Shown: positions 41,169 to 50,679, numbered from the stretch's first letter. The stretch: 64,000 nt of DNA from Streptomyces sp. ITFR-16 (GCF_031844705.1 NZ_CP134609.1:4402001-4466000); one strand, 5' to 3'. Notes: a model not told the origin generated them from the sequence alone. Numbers and translations: made by a program.

Positions 41169-42110
41169 TCAGCCCTCGCGGGGCGTCAGGGTCAGCAGGG
41201 TCGCCTCCGGGGGGCAGGCGATGCGGATCGGGGTGTAGCGGTTGGTGCCGCAGCCGGCCGAGACGTGCAGGTAGGCGCGGTTGCCGTCGGCCGTGTGGCT
41301 GGAGAGGCCCTTCGCGCGGTCCGTGTCCAGGTCGCAGTTGGTGACCAGGGCTCCGTAGAAGGGGACGCAGACCTGGCCACCGTGGGTGTGACCGGCCAGG
41401 ATCAGTGGGTAGCCGTCGGCGGTGAAGGCGTCCAGGGAGCGCAGGTAGGGGGCGTGGACCACGCCGATGGAGAGGTCGGCGCCCGTCTCGGGGCCGCCCG
41501 CCACCTCGGCGTAGCGGTCGCGCTTGATGTGCGGGTCGTCGAGGCCGGTGAAGGCGAGCTCCAGGCCGTCGAGCTTGAGGCGGCCCCGGGTGTTGGACAG
41601 GTTCAGCCAGCCCGCCTCGTCGAAGGCGTCGCGCATCGGCTCCCACGGGTTGTGGACCACGCCGACCGCCGGGGCGTTCCCGTTGAGGCCGTGCCGGCCC
41701 GCGGCCTTCTCGAAGAGGTAGCGGGCCGGGTTGCGGAGCTTGGGGCCGTAGTAGTCGTTGGAGCCGAAGACGTACACGCCCGGGAGCTCCATCAGCGGGC
41801 CGAGCGCGTCGAGCAGCTCCGGTACGGCCTCGGGGTCGGAGAGGTTGTCGCCCGTGTTCACGACGAAGTCCGGACGCAGCCCGGCCAGCGACTGCAGCCA
41901 GGCCCGCTTCTTGCGCTGGCCGCTGACCATGTGGACGTCGGAGACCTGCAGCACGCGCAACGGGCGTGCCCCGTGCGGGAGTACCGGGACCGTGACCCGT
42001 CGCAGGCGGAACGAGCGGGCCTCGAACCCGGCCGCGTAGGCGAGGCCGACCGCGCCGGCCGCGGCGGTGACCGCCGTGATTTTCAGGGGTACTCCGTAGC
42101 GTGCGCGCAT
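41169..42110 (-). CDS. Membrane-anchored metallophosphoesterase
   Basis: A 313-residue protein from ATG 42110. The first 30 residues contain a hydrophobic segment (ITAVTAAAGAVGLAYAAG) that suggests an anchor or signal. Metal ligands of the calcineurin-like fold are D58 and H60 (LQVSDVH), D87 (VNTGDN), FGSNDYY and GHTHGGQV. Such enzymes hydrolyse phosphate esters outside the membrane; YkuE-like members act on lipids or UDP-sugar compounds. It is divergent from the YqeY-like gene, 79 bases away. Confidence 0.88.
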   Translation of the reverse strand: MRARYGVPLKITAVTAAAGAVGLAYAAGFEARSFRLRRVTVPVLPHGARPLRVLQVSDVHMVSGQRKKRAWLQSLAGLRPDFVVNTGDNLSDPEAVPELLDALGPLMELPGVYVFGSNDYYGPKLRNPARYLFEKAAGRHGLNGNAPAVGVVHNPWEPMRDAFDEAGWLNLSNTRGRLKLDGLELAFTGLDDPHIKRDRYAEVAGGPETGADLSIGVVHAPYLRSLDAFTADGYPLILAGHTHGGQVCVPFYGALVTNCDLDTDRAKGLSSHTADGNRAYLHVSAGCGTNRYTPIRIACPPEATLLTLTPREG

Positions 42111-42189
42111 GCGCCCATCGTCGCAGACCCCGGGGGCCCGCAGGAAAACCGGCGGGCGGCAGGCGCCCCGTACCTGCCACAATCACCCC

Positions 42190-42654
42190 ATGACCACGCT
42201 CAAGTCCAAGCTCAAGGAAGACCTCACCACGGCCATGAAGGCGCGTGACGAGCTGACCTCGTCCACGCTCCGGCTGACCCTCACCGCGATCACCAAGGAG
42301 GAGGTCGGCGGCAAGACGGCCCGCGAACTCTCCGACGACGAGGTGCAGAAGGTGATCGCCAAGGAGGCCAAGAAGCGCCGCGAGGCGGCCGAGGCCTTCG
42401 CCAAGGGCGGCCGGACCGAGCAGGCCGAGCGGGAGAAGAAGGAGGGCGAGCTGCTCGACACCTACCTCCCGCAGCAGCTGAGCGACGACGAGCTGACCGC
42501 GATCGTGGCGTCCGCCGTCGAGGAGGCCAAGGCCGCCGGCGCCGAGGGGCCGCGCGCGATGGGCGCCGTCATGAAGATCGTCAACCCGAAGGTCGCGGGC
42601 CGCGCCGAGGGTGGCCGGGTGGCCGCGACGGTGAAGAAGCTCCTCGCGGGCTGA
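42190..42654 (+). CDS. YqeY/GatB-YqeY domain protein
   Basis: A 154-residue protein from ATG 42190. LKEDLTTAMKARDELTSSTL, VIAKEAKKRREAAEAFAKGG and YLPQQLSDDELTAIV are characteristic of the YqeY family, related to the tRNA-binding tail of GatB amidotransferase. The last helices (GAVMKIVNPKVAGRAEGG) are complete. Members may bind tRNA, but a stand-alone function is not established. It is followed by a strong bidirectional terminator. It is conserved next to the penicillin-binding protein gene in Streptomyces. Confidence 0.92.
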   Translation: MTTLKSKLKEDLTTAMKARDELTSSTLRLTLTAITKEEVGGKTARELSDDEVQKVIAKEAKKRREAAEAFAKGGRTEQAEREKKEGELLDTYLPQQLSDDELTAIVASAVEEAKAAGAEGPRAMGAVMKIVNPKVAGRAEGGRVAATVKKLLAG

Positions 42655-42672
42655 GGCACGCCGCACGGACGG

Positions 42673-42704
42673 AAGGGGCGCCCCCCGGACCGGGGGCGCC
42701 CCTT
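42673..42704. terminator. Bidirectional hairpin between yqeY and the PBP gene
   Basis: AAGGGGCGCCCCC (42673-42685) pairs with GGGGGCGCCCCTT (42692-42704); the two genes converge here. Confidence 0.88.
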
Positions 42705-42742
42705 CTGCGTGCCTGCTTCTGCGTGTCTACGGCGGCGGCAGG

Positions 42743-44986
42743 TCAGGGACCGTTCGTCCCGCCGTCCTGCTGACCTCGGCCGTGGCCGTCGTTGCCGCCG
42801 ATCAGGCCCGGCGGGATGCTGATGCCGGGGAAGGGGTCGTCGTCGCCGGGCTTGTCGCCGCCGTCGTCGCCCGGCTTGTCCCGGCCCTTGCCCTTGTCCT
42901 TGTCCTCCTTGGGCTTCGCCCGGGGGACCTCGACCGGGTTGAACGCCGGGGTCTCGGAGGCGTTCAGGGAGCCGGTCATCGCCGTGCGCCAGATCGGACC
43001 GGGCAGACAGCCACCGCAGACGTCCTCGTAGTACTGGCCGCCGATATTGATGTTGCTCATCGGGATCTGCCGGGCGCCGTCGCTGCCGACCCACACGGCG
43101 GTGGACAGGTTCGGGGTGTAGCCGACGAACCAGGCGTTCTTGCGCTCGTCGGTGGTACCGGTCTTGCCCGCGTTGTCACGGTCGCTGAGGCCGGCCTGCG
43201 TTCCGGTGCCGTCCTCGACGACGCCCTTGAGCATCTGGTTGATCGTGTCCGCCGTGTGCTCGCTCATCGCCCGGGTGCACTGCGACTTCGGCACGTCGAT
43301 CTGCTTGCCGTCCGGCTTGGTCACCGAGAGGATCGCGATCGGAGAGCAGTACGTGCCCCGGTTGGCGAAGGTCGCGTAGACCGAGGCCATCGCCAGCGGG
43401 GTCGACTCCTGGCCGCCGAGGGTGGTGGCGGGGTTCTGCAGCAGCGGCTTGTTGTCGCCGCGGTCGTAGCCGACCTTCTTGGCCATCGTGAGCGTCTCGC
43501 AGAGGCCGGTCTGCTGCTCCAGCTTGGCGAAGTAGGTGTTGATCGACTTGCCCAGCGCGCTGGTCATGTCGAACGTGCCCTTCTCCTCCTCCGTCTCGTT
43601 CTCCACGTCCCACGGCTTGTCGTCCGCGGGCGCGCCCTCGCACGTACGGAAGGCGTCGGCCGGAAGCACTATCGAGGAGGGAGTGGTGAAGCTCTGCGCC
43701 GGGCTGATGCCCTTCTCCAGTGCCGCCGCCGCGGTGATCGGCTTGAACGTCGACCCCACCTGGAAGCCGGCGTAGCTGCCGCCCATCTTGTTGTCGACGG
43801 AGAGGTTCAGCACGGTCTGGTGCTTGGACTGGTCCAGTCCGTACGGGCGGGACTGGGCCATCGCCATGATCTGCCCGGTCCCGGGCTTCACCTGCACGAC
43901 CGCGTCCGCGACCTTGTCGTCCTTGCTGACCCGGGAGGTGGCGGCGCTGTTGGAGGCGGCCTGGGACCGCGGGTCCAGCGTCGTCTTGATGGTGAGCCCG
44001 CCGATCGCCCAGAGCTTGGCGCGCTCCTTCGCGGTCTTGCCGAACGCCGGATCGCTCGTGACGATCTTCCGTACGTAGTCGCAGAAGAAGCCCGAGCCGT
44101 TCACGGCGGTGATGCAGCCGTTCTGCGGGCGCTTGACCTTCAGCTTGATCGGTGTGGCCTTGGCCTTGTCGGCCTCTTCCTGCCCGATGTCGCCGACGTC
44201 CGCCATCCGCTGGATCACGGTGTTGCGACGCTTGGTCGCCTCCTCCGTGTCGTTGACGGGGTCGTAGCGGCTGGGCGACTGCACGATGCCGGCCAGCAGC
44301 GCCGCCTCCTCCAGCTTCAGGTCCTTCGCCGACTTGGAGAAGTAGCGCTGCGAGGCGGCCTCGACGCCGTACGCCTGCTGCCCGAAGAACGTGATGTTGA
44401 GGTAGTTCTCCAGGATCTTCTTCTTGCCGAGCTCTTCCTCGACCTGGATCGCGTACTTCAGCTCCTGGACCTTGCGGCCCAGCGTCTGCTGGGTGGCCTC
44501 GGCGACCTTGGCCGGGTCGTCACCGGCCTCCTCGACGAAGACGTTCTTCACGTACTGCTGGGTGAGGGTCGACGCGCCCTGCGCGGTCCCGCCCGTCTGC
44601 ACGTTGCGGTTCATCGCGCGCAGGATGCCCTTGAGGTCGACCGCGCCGTGCTGGTAGAAGCGGGCGTCCTCGATCGCGATGATCGCCTTCTGCATGTACG
44701 GGGAGATCTTCGTCAGCGGCACCACCGTGCGGTCGCGCGAGTAGACCGTCGCGATCTGGCCGCCCTGGTTGTCCAGGATCCGGGTGCGCTGGCTCAGCGG
44801 CGGGGTCTTCAGATTGGCCGGAATCTCGTCGAATCCGTCGACCGTCCCCTTGGCGGCGAGGCCCAGAGCTCCGGCGGCCGGCAGCGCGATGCCCGCCATG
44901 ACCACTCCGGAGAGTGCGGCGACACCGAGGAACTTGGCGGCCTGCTGGGTCGTCGTGAGACCCCCGCCCGAGCGCTTCTTTGGCAT
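42743..44986 (-). CDS. Bifunctional class A penicillin-binding protein
   Basis: A 747-residue peptidoglycan synthase from ATG 44986. A short cytoplasmic tail is followed by a membrane segment near residues 18-45 (FLGVAALSGVVMAGIALPAA). The glycosyltransferase 51 domain has EDARFYQHGAVDLKG and GASTLTQQYVKNVF. The transpeptidase has STFK (serine nucleophile, GSTFKPITAA), SIN (GKSINTYF) and KTGTTDE. The C-terminal 80 residues are Pro/Lys/Asp-rich and presumably unstructured. It polymerises and cross-links peptidoglycan. It is divergent from wblA. Confidence 0.95.
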   Translation of the reverse strand: MPKKRSGGGLTTTQQAAKFLGVAALSGVVMAGIALPAAGALGLAAKGTVDGFDEIPANLKTPPLSQRTRILDNQGGQIATVYSRDRTVVPLTKISPYMQKAIIAIEDARFYQHGAVDLKGILRAMNRNVQTGGTAQGASTLTQQYVKNVFVEEAGDDPAKVAEATQQTLGRKVQELKYAIQVEEELGKKKILENYLNITFFGQQAYGVEAASQRYFSKSAKDLKLEEAALLAGIVQSPSRYDPVNDTEEATKRRNTVIQRMADVGDIGQEEADKAKATPIKLKVKRPQNGCITAVNGSGFFCDYVRKIVTSDPAFGKTAKERAKLWAIGGLTIKTTLDPRSQAASNSAATSRVSKDDKVADAVVQVKPGTGQIMAMAQSRPYGLDQSKHQTVLNLSVDNKMGGSYAGFQVGSTFKPITAAAALEKGISPAQSFTTPSSIVLPADAFRTCEGAPADDKPWDVENETEEEKGTFDMTSALGKSINTYFAKLEQQTGLCETLTMAKKVGYDRGDNKPLLQNPATTLGGQESTPLAMASVYATFANRGTYCSPIAILSVTKPDGKQIDVPKSQCTRAMSEHTADTINQMLKGVVEDGTGTQAGLSDRDNAGKTGTTDERKNAWFVGYTPNLSTAVWVGSDGARQIPMSNINIGGQYYEDVCGGCLPGPIWRTAMTGSLNASETPAFNPVEVPRAKPKEDKDKGKGRDKPGDDGGDKPGDDDPFPGISIPPGLIGGNDGHGRGQQDGGTNGP

Positions 44987-45372
44987 GGGGGCAGCCTACG
45001 TTCTCATTCGCCGGACACACGTATATGCCTTGGCCTAAGCTGCTCTCAACTGTCACAGCAGCCCGGTTCCGTATCAACCCCCGTGCACGATCCGGCCATG
45101 GGTTCGGGCGCTCCCGAATTCGCCTCCTGTGTCCTCGAACGTCCGTTGTGAGTCAGGTGAACTGCCCCGATTCCGACGGGATAGTCCCGCATGTCCTCCC
45201 CTCACTCCCCTGGGTGATCTGCCGCATACGCATAGTCCGTTCGGACCATTCAAGATTGGGCCCGAAGGGGGTGTTGTGCTGTCGCCACCTTCCGTAACGT
45301 CCTCAACTGGCAGCGGTGAATATGCCGCTACCGCCGTGGGGGAGCCTCGATTCGGGAGAGGACGGCGCCGGG
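44987..45372. promoter_or_regulatory. Divergent control region of the PBP and wblA genes
   Basis: This 386-base stretch has no gene. A perfect GTCCG-TT-CGGAC inverted repeat at 45235-45246 lies 127 bases upstream of the wblA start. A long leader and several regulator sites are usual for wblA, but I could not identify specific boxes with confidence. Confidence 0.5.
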
Positions 45373-45723
45373 ATGGGCTGGGTAACCGACTGGAGTGCGC
45401 AGGCAGCCTGCCGCACTACCGATCCGGATGAACTGTTCGTACAAGGGGCAGCGCAGAACAGGGCCAAGGCGGTGTGCACCGGATGCCCGGTGCGGACCGA
45501 GTGCCTGGCCGATGCGCTGGACAATCGCGTCGAATTCGGCGTGTGGGGCGGAATGACCGAGCGGGAGCGCCGCGCACTGCTGCGCAGACGCCCGACCGTC
45601 ACGTCCTGGCGCCGGCTGCTGGAGACCGCACGCAGCGAGTACGAGCGGTCCACGGGCATCCTGCCCGTGGCGATCGGGCTGGAGGACGACGAACTGCACG
45701 AGACGTTCGCCGCCGTGGGGTAG
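45373..45723 (+). CDS. wblA: WhiB-like [4Fe-4S] regulator WblA
   Basis: A 116-residue protein from ATG 45373, with GGAGAGGA upstream; a GTG 45316 start would add 19 residues. MGWVTDWSAQAACRT begins the family, four cysteines (AAC, VCTGC, TEC) bind an iron-sulfur cluster, GVWGGMTERERRALL is the turn motif, and RRRPTVTSWRRLLETARSEY is the basic DNA-binding tail. In S. coelicolor WblA acts in the switch from growth to sporulation and down-regulates antibiotic production. Gene order around it is as in Streptomyces genomes. It would normally act with the principal sigma factor. Confidence 0.95.
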   Translation: MGWVTDWSAQAACRTTDPDELFVQGAAQNRAKAVCTGCPVRTECLADALDNRVEFGVWGGMTERERRALLRRRPTVTSWRRLLETARSEYERSTGILPVAIGLEDDELHETFAAVG

Positions 45724-45795
45724 CCCGGCGGCGGACGACCGGCCGCCCGGGGCCCGTGCAGCGGACTCGGCGCGGCGGATCGGACGACGAGGTGA

Positions 45796-47121
45796 CTACG
45801 CAGCTCCGGCCGAGGCGGAACCGGTCGCGAGCCGGTCCCCGATGGCTCGCAGCCCCGCGAGGTCATGGACATCTCCGGGCAGCGCGGCCACCGCGGTGAC
45901 GGCCACCTCGGGATGCAGCGCGGTGAAGCGGTCGCGTGTGTGCTGTTCGCGCGCGACCACCTGCATCCTTTCGGCGTGCAGCCGCAGCAGACCCGCCGTC
46001 AGCTGCTCCACGGAGGGTTCGACGGGCGGTTCGGGGCTGGCGGCTCCGGCGGTGTCCGTGGTGGGTGCGGAACCGGCCGCGGGGGAGTCGGCGGGCTCAC
46101 GAAGTCCAGCCTTCCCGGCCGTCTGATCCACAATGCCGTCGGTCTCAAGATTTTCTGCGGCGGCCAGCGCGCGCTCGGCGGTGAGCCGGGCGGCCTCACT
46201 GCCATGGACGCGGTTGAGGACCAGACCCGCCAGCGGCATGTCCTCCGCAGCCAGGCGCTCCACGAAATACGCCGCCTCGCGCAGCGCGTCCCGCTCCGGC
46301 GTCGCCACGACGAGGAACGCCGTGCCGGGCGCCTGGAGCAGCTTGTACGTGGCATCGGCGCGCGTACGGAATCCGCCGAACATGGTGTCCATCGCGGCGA
46401 CGAAGGTCTGTACGTCCCGCAGGAACTGCCCGCCGAGCAGCTTGCCGAGCGTCCCGGTCATCATCGACATGCCCACGTTGAGGAACTTCATCCCCGCCCG
46501 GCCGCCCATCTTCGCGGGGGCCATCAGCAGCTTGATGAACTTCCCGTCCAGGAACGAGCCGAGCCGCTTCGGCGCGTCCAGGAAGTCCAGCGCGGAGCGC
46601 GACGGCGGGGTGTCGACCACGATCAGGTCCCACTCCTCGCGGGCCCGCAGCTGGCCGAGCTTCTCCATCGCCATGTACTCCTGCGTGCCCGCGAAGCCGG
46701 CCGACAGGGACTGGTAGAACGGGTTCTCCAGGATCGCGCGGGCCCGCTCGCCGTCCGCGTGCGCCTCGACGATCTCGTCGAAGGTCCGCTTCATGTCGAG
46801 CATCATCGCGTGCAGCTCGCCCGAGCCACGGGTCTCGATGCCCTTCACCCGGCGCGGGATGTTGTCCAGGGAGTCGATGCCCATGGACTGGGCGAGCCGG
46901 CGCGCCGGGTCGATGGTGAGCACGACGACCTTGCGGCCGCGCTCCGCCGCCCGTACACCCAGCGCCGCCGCGGTCGTCGTCTTGCCGACACCGCCCGAGC
47001 CGCAGCACACGACGATCCGGATGTCCGGATCGTCGATCAGGGCGTCGGTGTCCAGCGCGGGGGCGGTGCCCGCCCCCGTGTCCGACGGCGTGTCCGTGCC
47101 TGTGTCCGTGTCCGATGTCAT
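45796..47121 (-). CDS. ArsA/Get3-like ATPase
   Basis: A 441-residue ATPase from ATG 47121, with ATGA overlap to the preceding gene. CCGSGGVGKTTTAAALG (residues 39-55) is a deviant Walker A of the SIMIBI class, and LIVVDTPPSRSALDFLDAPK is the switch/Walker B region. The Ala/Pro-rich linker and the C-terminal helices are typical of actinobacterial paralogues. Two such ATPase genes lie together beside wblA. Arsenite metabolism is not indicated; the role may be protein targeting or regulation of redox-linked membrane proteins, which is not settled. Confidence 0.87.
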   Translation of the reverse strand: MTSDTDTGTDTPSDTGAGTAPALDTDALIDDPDIRIVVCCGSGGVGKTTTAAALGVRAAERGRKVVVLTIDPARRLAQSMGIDSLDNIPRRVKGIETRGSGELHAMMLDMKRTFDEIVEAHADGERARAILENPFYQSLSAGFAGTQEYMAMEKLGQLRAREEWDLIVVDTPPSRSALDFLDAPKRLGSFLDGKFIKLLMAPAKMGGRAGMKFLNVGMSMMTGTLGKLLGGQFLRDVQTFVAAMDTMFGGFRTRADATYKLLQAPGTAFLVVATPERDALREAAYFVERLAAEDMPLAGLVLNRVHGSEAARLTAERALAAAENLETDGIVDQTAGKAGLREPADSPAAGSAPTTDTAGAASPEPPVEPSVEQLTAGLLRLHAERMQVVAREQHTRDRFTALHPEVAVTAVAALPGDVHDLAGLRAIGDRLATGSASAGAA

Positions 47122-48107
47122 GACCCCGCCCCTCGTCCGGACGCCCCTTCGCCCACACCCTGCCGACGGAGCGCGACCGCCAGCTCGTACAGCCCTGCCG
47201 GGTCCACCCCCTCCCCGATCAGCGGCAGCTCGTACCCCGGCAGGCCGAGGTCCGCCAGTACGGCGCGCTGCTCACGCTCCAGGCCGACCCGCTGGGCGTG
47301 CTCGGCGGCCTGTTCGACGAGGGGGCGCACCAGCCCCGCCGAACCGGTCACGCCCGCCCGCGTCAGCGTCTTGGCGATCTCCTTGCGCCGGCCGCCGACG
47401 GAGGTGCGCAGAGCATCCTCGTCCAGCAGCTGCGGGCGCACCATGTTCACGATGACCCGGCCCACGGGCAGTTCTGCGGCCCGCAGCTCCGCGATGCCGT
47501 CCGCGGTCTCCTGGACCGGCATCTCCTCCAGGAGGGTCACCAGATGCACCGCGGTCTCCGGCGACTTCAGCACCCGCATCACGGCCTGGGCCTGATTGTG
47601 TATCGGGCCGATCCTGGCCAGCCCCGCCACCTCGTCGTTCACATTGAGGAAGCGCGTGATGCGGCCCGTCGGCGGGGCGTCCATGATCACGTAGTCATAG
47701 ACGAACCGGTTCTGCCGGTCCTTGCGGCGCACCGCCTCGCACGCCTTGCCGGTCAGCAGGACGTCCCGCACGCCGGGCGCGATCGTGGTGGCGAAGTCGA
47801 TGGCGCCGAGCTTCTTGAGCGCCCGGCCCGCGCTGCCGAGCTTGTAGAACATCTGGAGGTAGTCGAGGAGGGCGCGCTCGGCGTCGATCGCGAGCGCGTA
47901 CACCTCGCCGCCGCCCGGGGCGACGGCGATCTTGCGTTCCTCGTAGGGAAGGGAATCCGTCTCGAAGAGCTGGGCGATGCCCTGTCTGCCCTCGACCTCG
48001 ACGAGGAGGGTGCGCCTGCCCTCGGTCGCGAGGGCGAGCGCGAGGGCGGCGGCGACCGTGGTCTTACCGGTACCGCCCTTGCCGCTGACGACCTGGAACC
48101 TGCTCAC
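47118..48107 (-). CDS. ArsA/Get3-like ATPase (second copy)
   Basis: A 329-residue ATPase from GTG 48107. VVSGKGGTGKTTVAAALALA (residues 6-25) is the Walker A, and YVIMDAPPTGRITRFLNVND the switch II. The C-terminal VAGLARIGPIHNQAQAVMRV and KTLTRAGVTGSAGLVRPLV helices may bind hydrophobic clients. Its ATGA overlap with the second ATPase gene makes a two-gene operon likely to form a heterodimer. It is divergent from a DUF4177 gene 71 bases away. Confidence 0.87.
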   Translation of the reverse strand: MSRFQVVSGKGGTGKTTVAAALALALATEGRRTLLVEVEGRQGIAQLFETDSLPYEERKIAVAPGGGEVYALAIDAERALLDYLQMFYKLGSAGRALKKLGAIDFATTIAPGVRDVLLTGKACEAVRRKDRQNRFVYDYVIMDAPPTGRITRFLNVNDEVAGLARIGPIHNQAQAVMRVLKSPETAVHLVTLLEEMPVQETADGIAELRAAELPVGRVIVNMVRPQLLDEDALRTSVGGRRKEIAKTLTRAGVTGSAGLVRPLVEQAAEHAQRVGLEREQRAVLADLGLPGYELPLIGEGVDPAGLYELAVALRRQGVGEGASGRGAGS

Positions 48108-48178
48108 GTATTCGAGCCTAACCAGTCATGCCGCAGGCTACGCACGAGGCTGTGCGTGCCAGGCATTACAGTCGGGCC

Positions 48179-48337
48179 ATGACCAAGTGGGAATACGCGA
48201 CCGTGCCCCTTCTCGTGCACGCGACCAAGCAGATTCTGGACACCTGGGGCGAGGACGGCTGGGAGCTGGTCCAGGTCGTTCCCGGCCCGAACAACCCCGA
48301 GCAGCTCGTGGCCTACCTGAAGCGGGCGAAGCAGTAG
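48179..48337 (+). CDS. DUF4177 small protein
   Basis: A 52-residue protein from ATG 48179. TKWEYATVPLLVHATKQILD and WGEDGWELVQVVPG are the DUF4177 pattern (WEY..., GxxGWELV). Its stop TAG overlaps the GTG of the RidA gene (TAGTG). The function of the family is unknown. Confidence 0.88.
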   Translation: MTKWEYATVPLLVHATKQILDTWGEDGWELVQVVPGPNNPEQLVAYLKRAKQ

Positions 48338-48807
48338 TGGCGGGCGCCGTCGAGGCGAAGCTCGCCGAGCTCGGACTGACCCTCCCGGACGTCGTGCCGC
48401 CGCTGGCCTCGTACCAGCCGGCCGTCCAGTCCGGGGTGTACGTGTACACCTCGGGCCAGCTGCCCATGGTGGACGGCAAGCTCGCCGTCACCGGCAAGGT
48501 CGGCGCGGAGGTCACGCCCGACGAGGCCAAGGAGCTGGCGAAGACCTGCGCGCTCAACGCGCTGGCCGCCGTGAAGTCGGTCGCCGGCGATCTGGACCGG
48601 ATCGCCCGCGTCGTGAAGGTCGTGGGCTTCGTCGCCTCGGCCACCGACTTCACCGGCCAGCCCGCCGTGATCAACGGGGCGAGCGAGCTGCTGGGCGCGG
48701 TGCTCGGCGACAAGGGTGTGCACGCCCGCAGCGCCGTCGGCGTCGCCGTGCTGCCGCTGGACGCACCGGTCGAGGTCGAGGTCCAGGTCGAGCTGACCGG
48801 AGTCTGA
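48337..48807 (+). CDS. RidA-family (YjgF/YER057c/UK114) protein
   Basis: A 156-residue protein from GTG 48337, overlapping the previous stop. YVYTSGQLPMVDGKLAVTGK, ARVVKVVGFVASATDFTGQP and ARSAVGVAVLPLDAPVEVEV follow the RidA/YjgF trimer fold, with the active-site arginine in HARSAVG. RidA proteins hydrolyse reactive 2-aminoacrylate or other enamine/imine intermediates. It is longer than the 130-residue E. coli RidA, as in a subclass found in actinobacteria. Confidence 0.9.
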   Translation: MAGAVEAKLAELGLTLPDVVPPLASYQPAVQSGVYVYTSGQLPMVDGKLAVTGKVGAEVTPDEAKELAKTCALNALAAVKSVAGDLDRIARVVKVVGFVASATDFTGQPAVINGASELLGAVLGDKGVHARSAVGVAVLPLDAPVEVEVQVELTGV

Positions 48808-48949
48808 ACCCGTACCGCGCCGGCGTCCGAACGCCGGCCGGACAGCGATCCCGTCCGGTCTCACGACCGGGCGGGATCATCTGTGTACAGGGCATGTACG
48901 GATCACGGCGCCTCTCGAACATCGACGCGGTTCCGGATAGCCTCCGGCC

Positions 48950-49852
48950 ATGTCCAATGGTCAGTGGTACCCACCGGAATGGCCCGGCCGGATCCGGGCC
49001 CTCGCCGCAGGCGAGCTGACGCCCGCGGCTCCCAGGCGGGCCGCCACCGTGATGCTGCTCCGGGACGCCGCCGAGGGTTCCACCGCCGGTCCCACCGTCC
49101 ACATGCTGCGCCGGCGCACCTCCATGGCGTTCGCCGGCGGCGCGTACGCCTATCCGGGTGGCGGGGTCGACCCGCGCGACGACGACCGGCTCGTGGACTG
49201 GGCCGGACCCGCGCTCGAGAGCTGGGCCGGACGGCTCGGCGTGGAGACCCCGGCCGAGGCGCAGGCGATCGTCTGCGCGGCGGTCCGCGAGACGTACGAG
49301 GAGGCGGGCGTCCTGCTCGCGGGGCCGACCGCGGGCACGGTCGTCACGGACACCACCGGCGACGACTGGGAGGCCGACCGTGCGGCGCTGGTCGCCCGGG
49401 AGCTTTCGTTCGCCGACTTCCTCGGCCGGCGCGGACTGGTGCTGCGCTCGGACCTGCTCGGCGCGTGGGCCCGCTGGATCACCCCGGAGTTCGAGCCGCG
49501 CCGCTACGACACCTGGTTCTTCGTCGCCGCGCTCCCGGCCGGCCAGCGCACCCGCAACGCCTCCACGGAGGCCGACCGCACGGTGTGGATCACCCCGGCC
49601 GACGCGGCCGCCGGATACGACCGCGGCGAGCTGCTGATGATGCCGCCCACGGTGTCGACGCTGCGGACCCTCAGGCCGTACGCCACCGCCGCACAGGCGC
49701 TGGAGGCCGCCGGGGACCAGGACCTCACCCCCGTACTGGCACAGGCCCGTCTGGACGGCGACGCGCTGGTGCTCAGCTGGCCGGGGCACGAGGAGTTCAC
49801 CAAGCACATTCCCGCGGCGGGCGCGGACGGCACGGAAGGAGGCGCGGCATGA
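48950..49852 (+). CDS. NUDIX hydrolase (NUDT19-like)
   Basis: A 300-residue protein from ATG 48950. The N-terminal half has RRRTSMAFAGGAYAYPGGGV followed after an insertion by AAVRETYEEAGVLL, i.e. a NUDIX box interrupted by about 45 residues, as in NUDT19/CoA diphosphatase-like proteins. ITPEFEPRRYDTWFFVAALP is typical of that subgroup. It may hydrolyse CoA or acyl-CoA derivatives. It overlaps the metallo-beta-lactamase gene as ATGA. Confidence 0.87.
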   Translation: MSNGQWYPPEWPGRIRALAAGELTPAAPRRAATVMLLRDAAEGSTAGPTVHMLRRRTSMAFAGGAYAYPGGGVDPRDDDRLVDWAGPALESWAGRLGVETPAEAQAIVCAAVRETYEEAGVLLAGPTAGTVVTDTTGDDWEADRAALVARELSFADFLGRRGLVLRSDLLGAWARWITPEFEPRRYDTWFFVAALPAGQRTRNASTEADRTVWITPADAAAGYDRGELLMMPPTVSTLRTLRPYATAAQALEAAGDQDLTPVLAQARLDGDALVLSWPGHEEFTKHIPAAGADGTEGGAA

Positions 49853-50679
49853 GCGAGGCGGCGGCGCTGCCGGGGCAGCCGCGCGGCGGGGTGGAGTCCG
49901 GCCCGGCCACCACCCGCGCGGTCAACGTGCTGGCACCCAACCCGTCGGCGATGACGCTGGACGGGACCAATACCTGGATCGTCGCCGAGCCCGACTCGGA
50001 CCTCGCGGTGGTCATCGACCCGGGCCCGCTGGACGACGCCCATCTGCGGGCCGTCATCGACACCGCCGAGCGGGCGGGCCGCCGGATCGCGCTGACCCTG
50101 CTCACCCACGGCCACCCGGACCACGCGGAGGGCGCGGCCAGGTTCGCCGAGCTGACCCGTACGAAGGTGCGCGCCCTCGATCCGCAGTTGCGGCTGGGGG
50201 ACGAGGGCCTGGGCACGGGCGACGTGATCACGACCGGCGGTCTGGAGATGTACGTGGTGCCGACCCCGGGCCACACGGCGGACTCGCTCTCGTTCCATCT
50301 GCCCGCCGACCGCGCGGTGCTGACGGGGGACACGATCCTGGGGCGCGGCACGACGCTGGTGGCGCATCCGGACGGGCGGCTGGGGGACTACCTCGACTCG
50401 CTGCGGCGGCTGCGCTCGCTGACGGTCGACGACGGGGTTCACACGGTGCTGCCGGGCCACGGTCCGGTGCTGGACGACGCGCAGGGGGCGGTGGAGTTCT
50501 ATCTGGCCCACCGCGCGCACCGGCTGGCCCAGGTGGAGACGGCGGTGGAGAACGGCCACCGGACCTCGGCCGATGTGGTGGCGCATGTGTACGCGGACGT
50601 GGACCGGTCCCTGTGGCCCGCGGCCGAGCTCTCGGTGCGGGCGCAGCTGGAGTACCTGACCGAGCACGGGCTGATCTGA
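49849..50679 (+). CDS. Metallo-beta-lactamase-fold hydrolase (LACTB2-like)
   Basis: A 276-residue protein from ATG 49849. LTHGHPDHAEG (H87, H89, D91, H92) is the dinuclear metal motif, TPGHTADSLSF and LTGDTILGRG supply further ligands, and LPGHGPVLDD the last. LACTB2-like proteins act as RNases or thioesterases; LAPNPSAMTLDGTNTWIV at the start is characteristic of the group. The substrate is not known here. The operon ends with a strong terminator. Confidence 0.9.
   Translation: MSEAAALPGQPRGGVESGPATTRAVNVLAPNPSAMTLDGTNTWIVAEPDSDLAVVIDPGPLDDAHLRAVIDTAERAGRRIALTLLTHGHPDHAEGAARFAELTRTKVRALDPQLRLGDEGLGTGDVITTGGLEMYVVPTPGHTADSLSFHLPADRAVLTGDTILGRGTTLVAHPDGRLGDYLDSLRRLRSLTVDDGVHTVLPGHGPVLDDAQGAVEFYLAHRAHRLAQVETAVENGHRTSADVVAHVYADVDRSLWPAAELSVRAQLEYLTEHGLI

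Noticed and set aside
42782..45151. Rightward 789-codon frame opposite the penicillin-binding protein gene
   Set aside because: The amino-acid composition is typical of antisense frames in GC-rich DNA; the PBP motifs on the other strand are complete.
45865..47595. Rightward frame of 576 codons opposite the ArsA-like genes
   Set aside because: It is antisense to two genes with clear Walker motifs.
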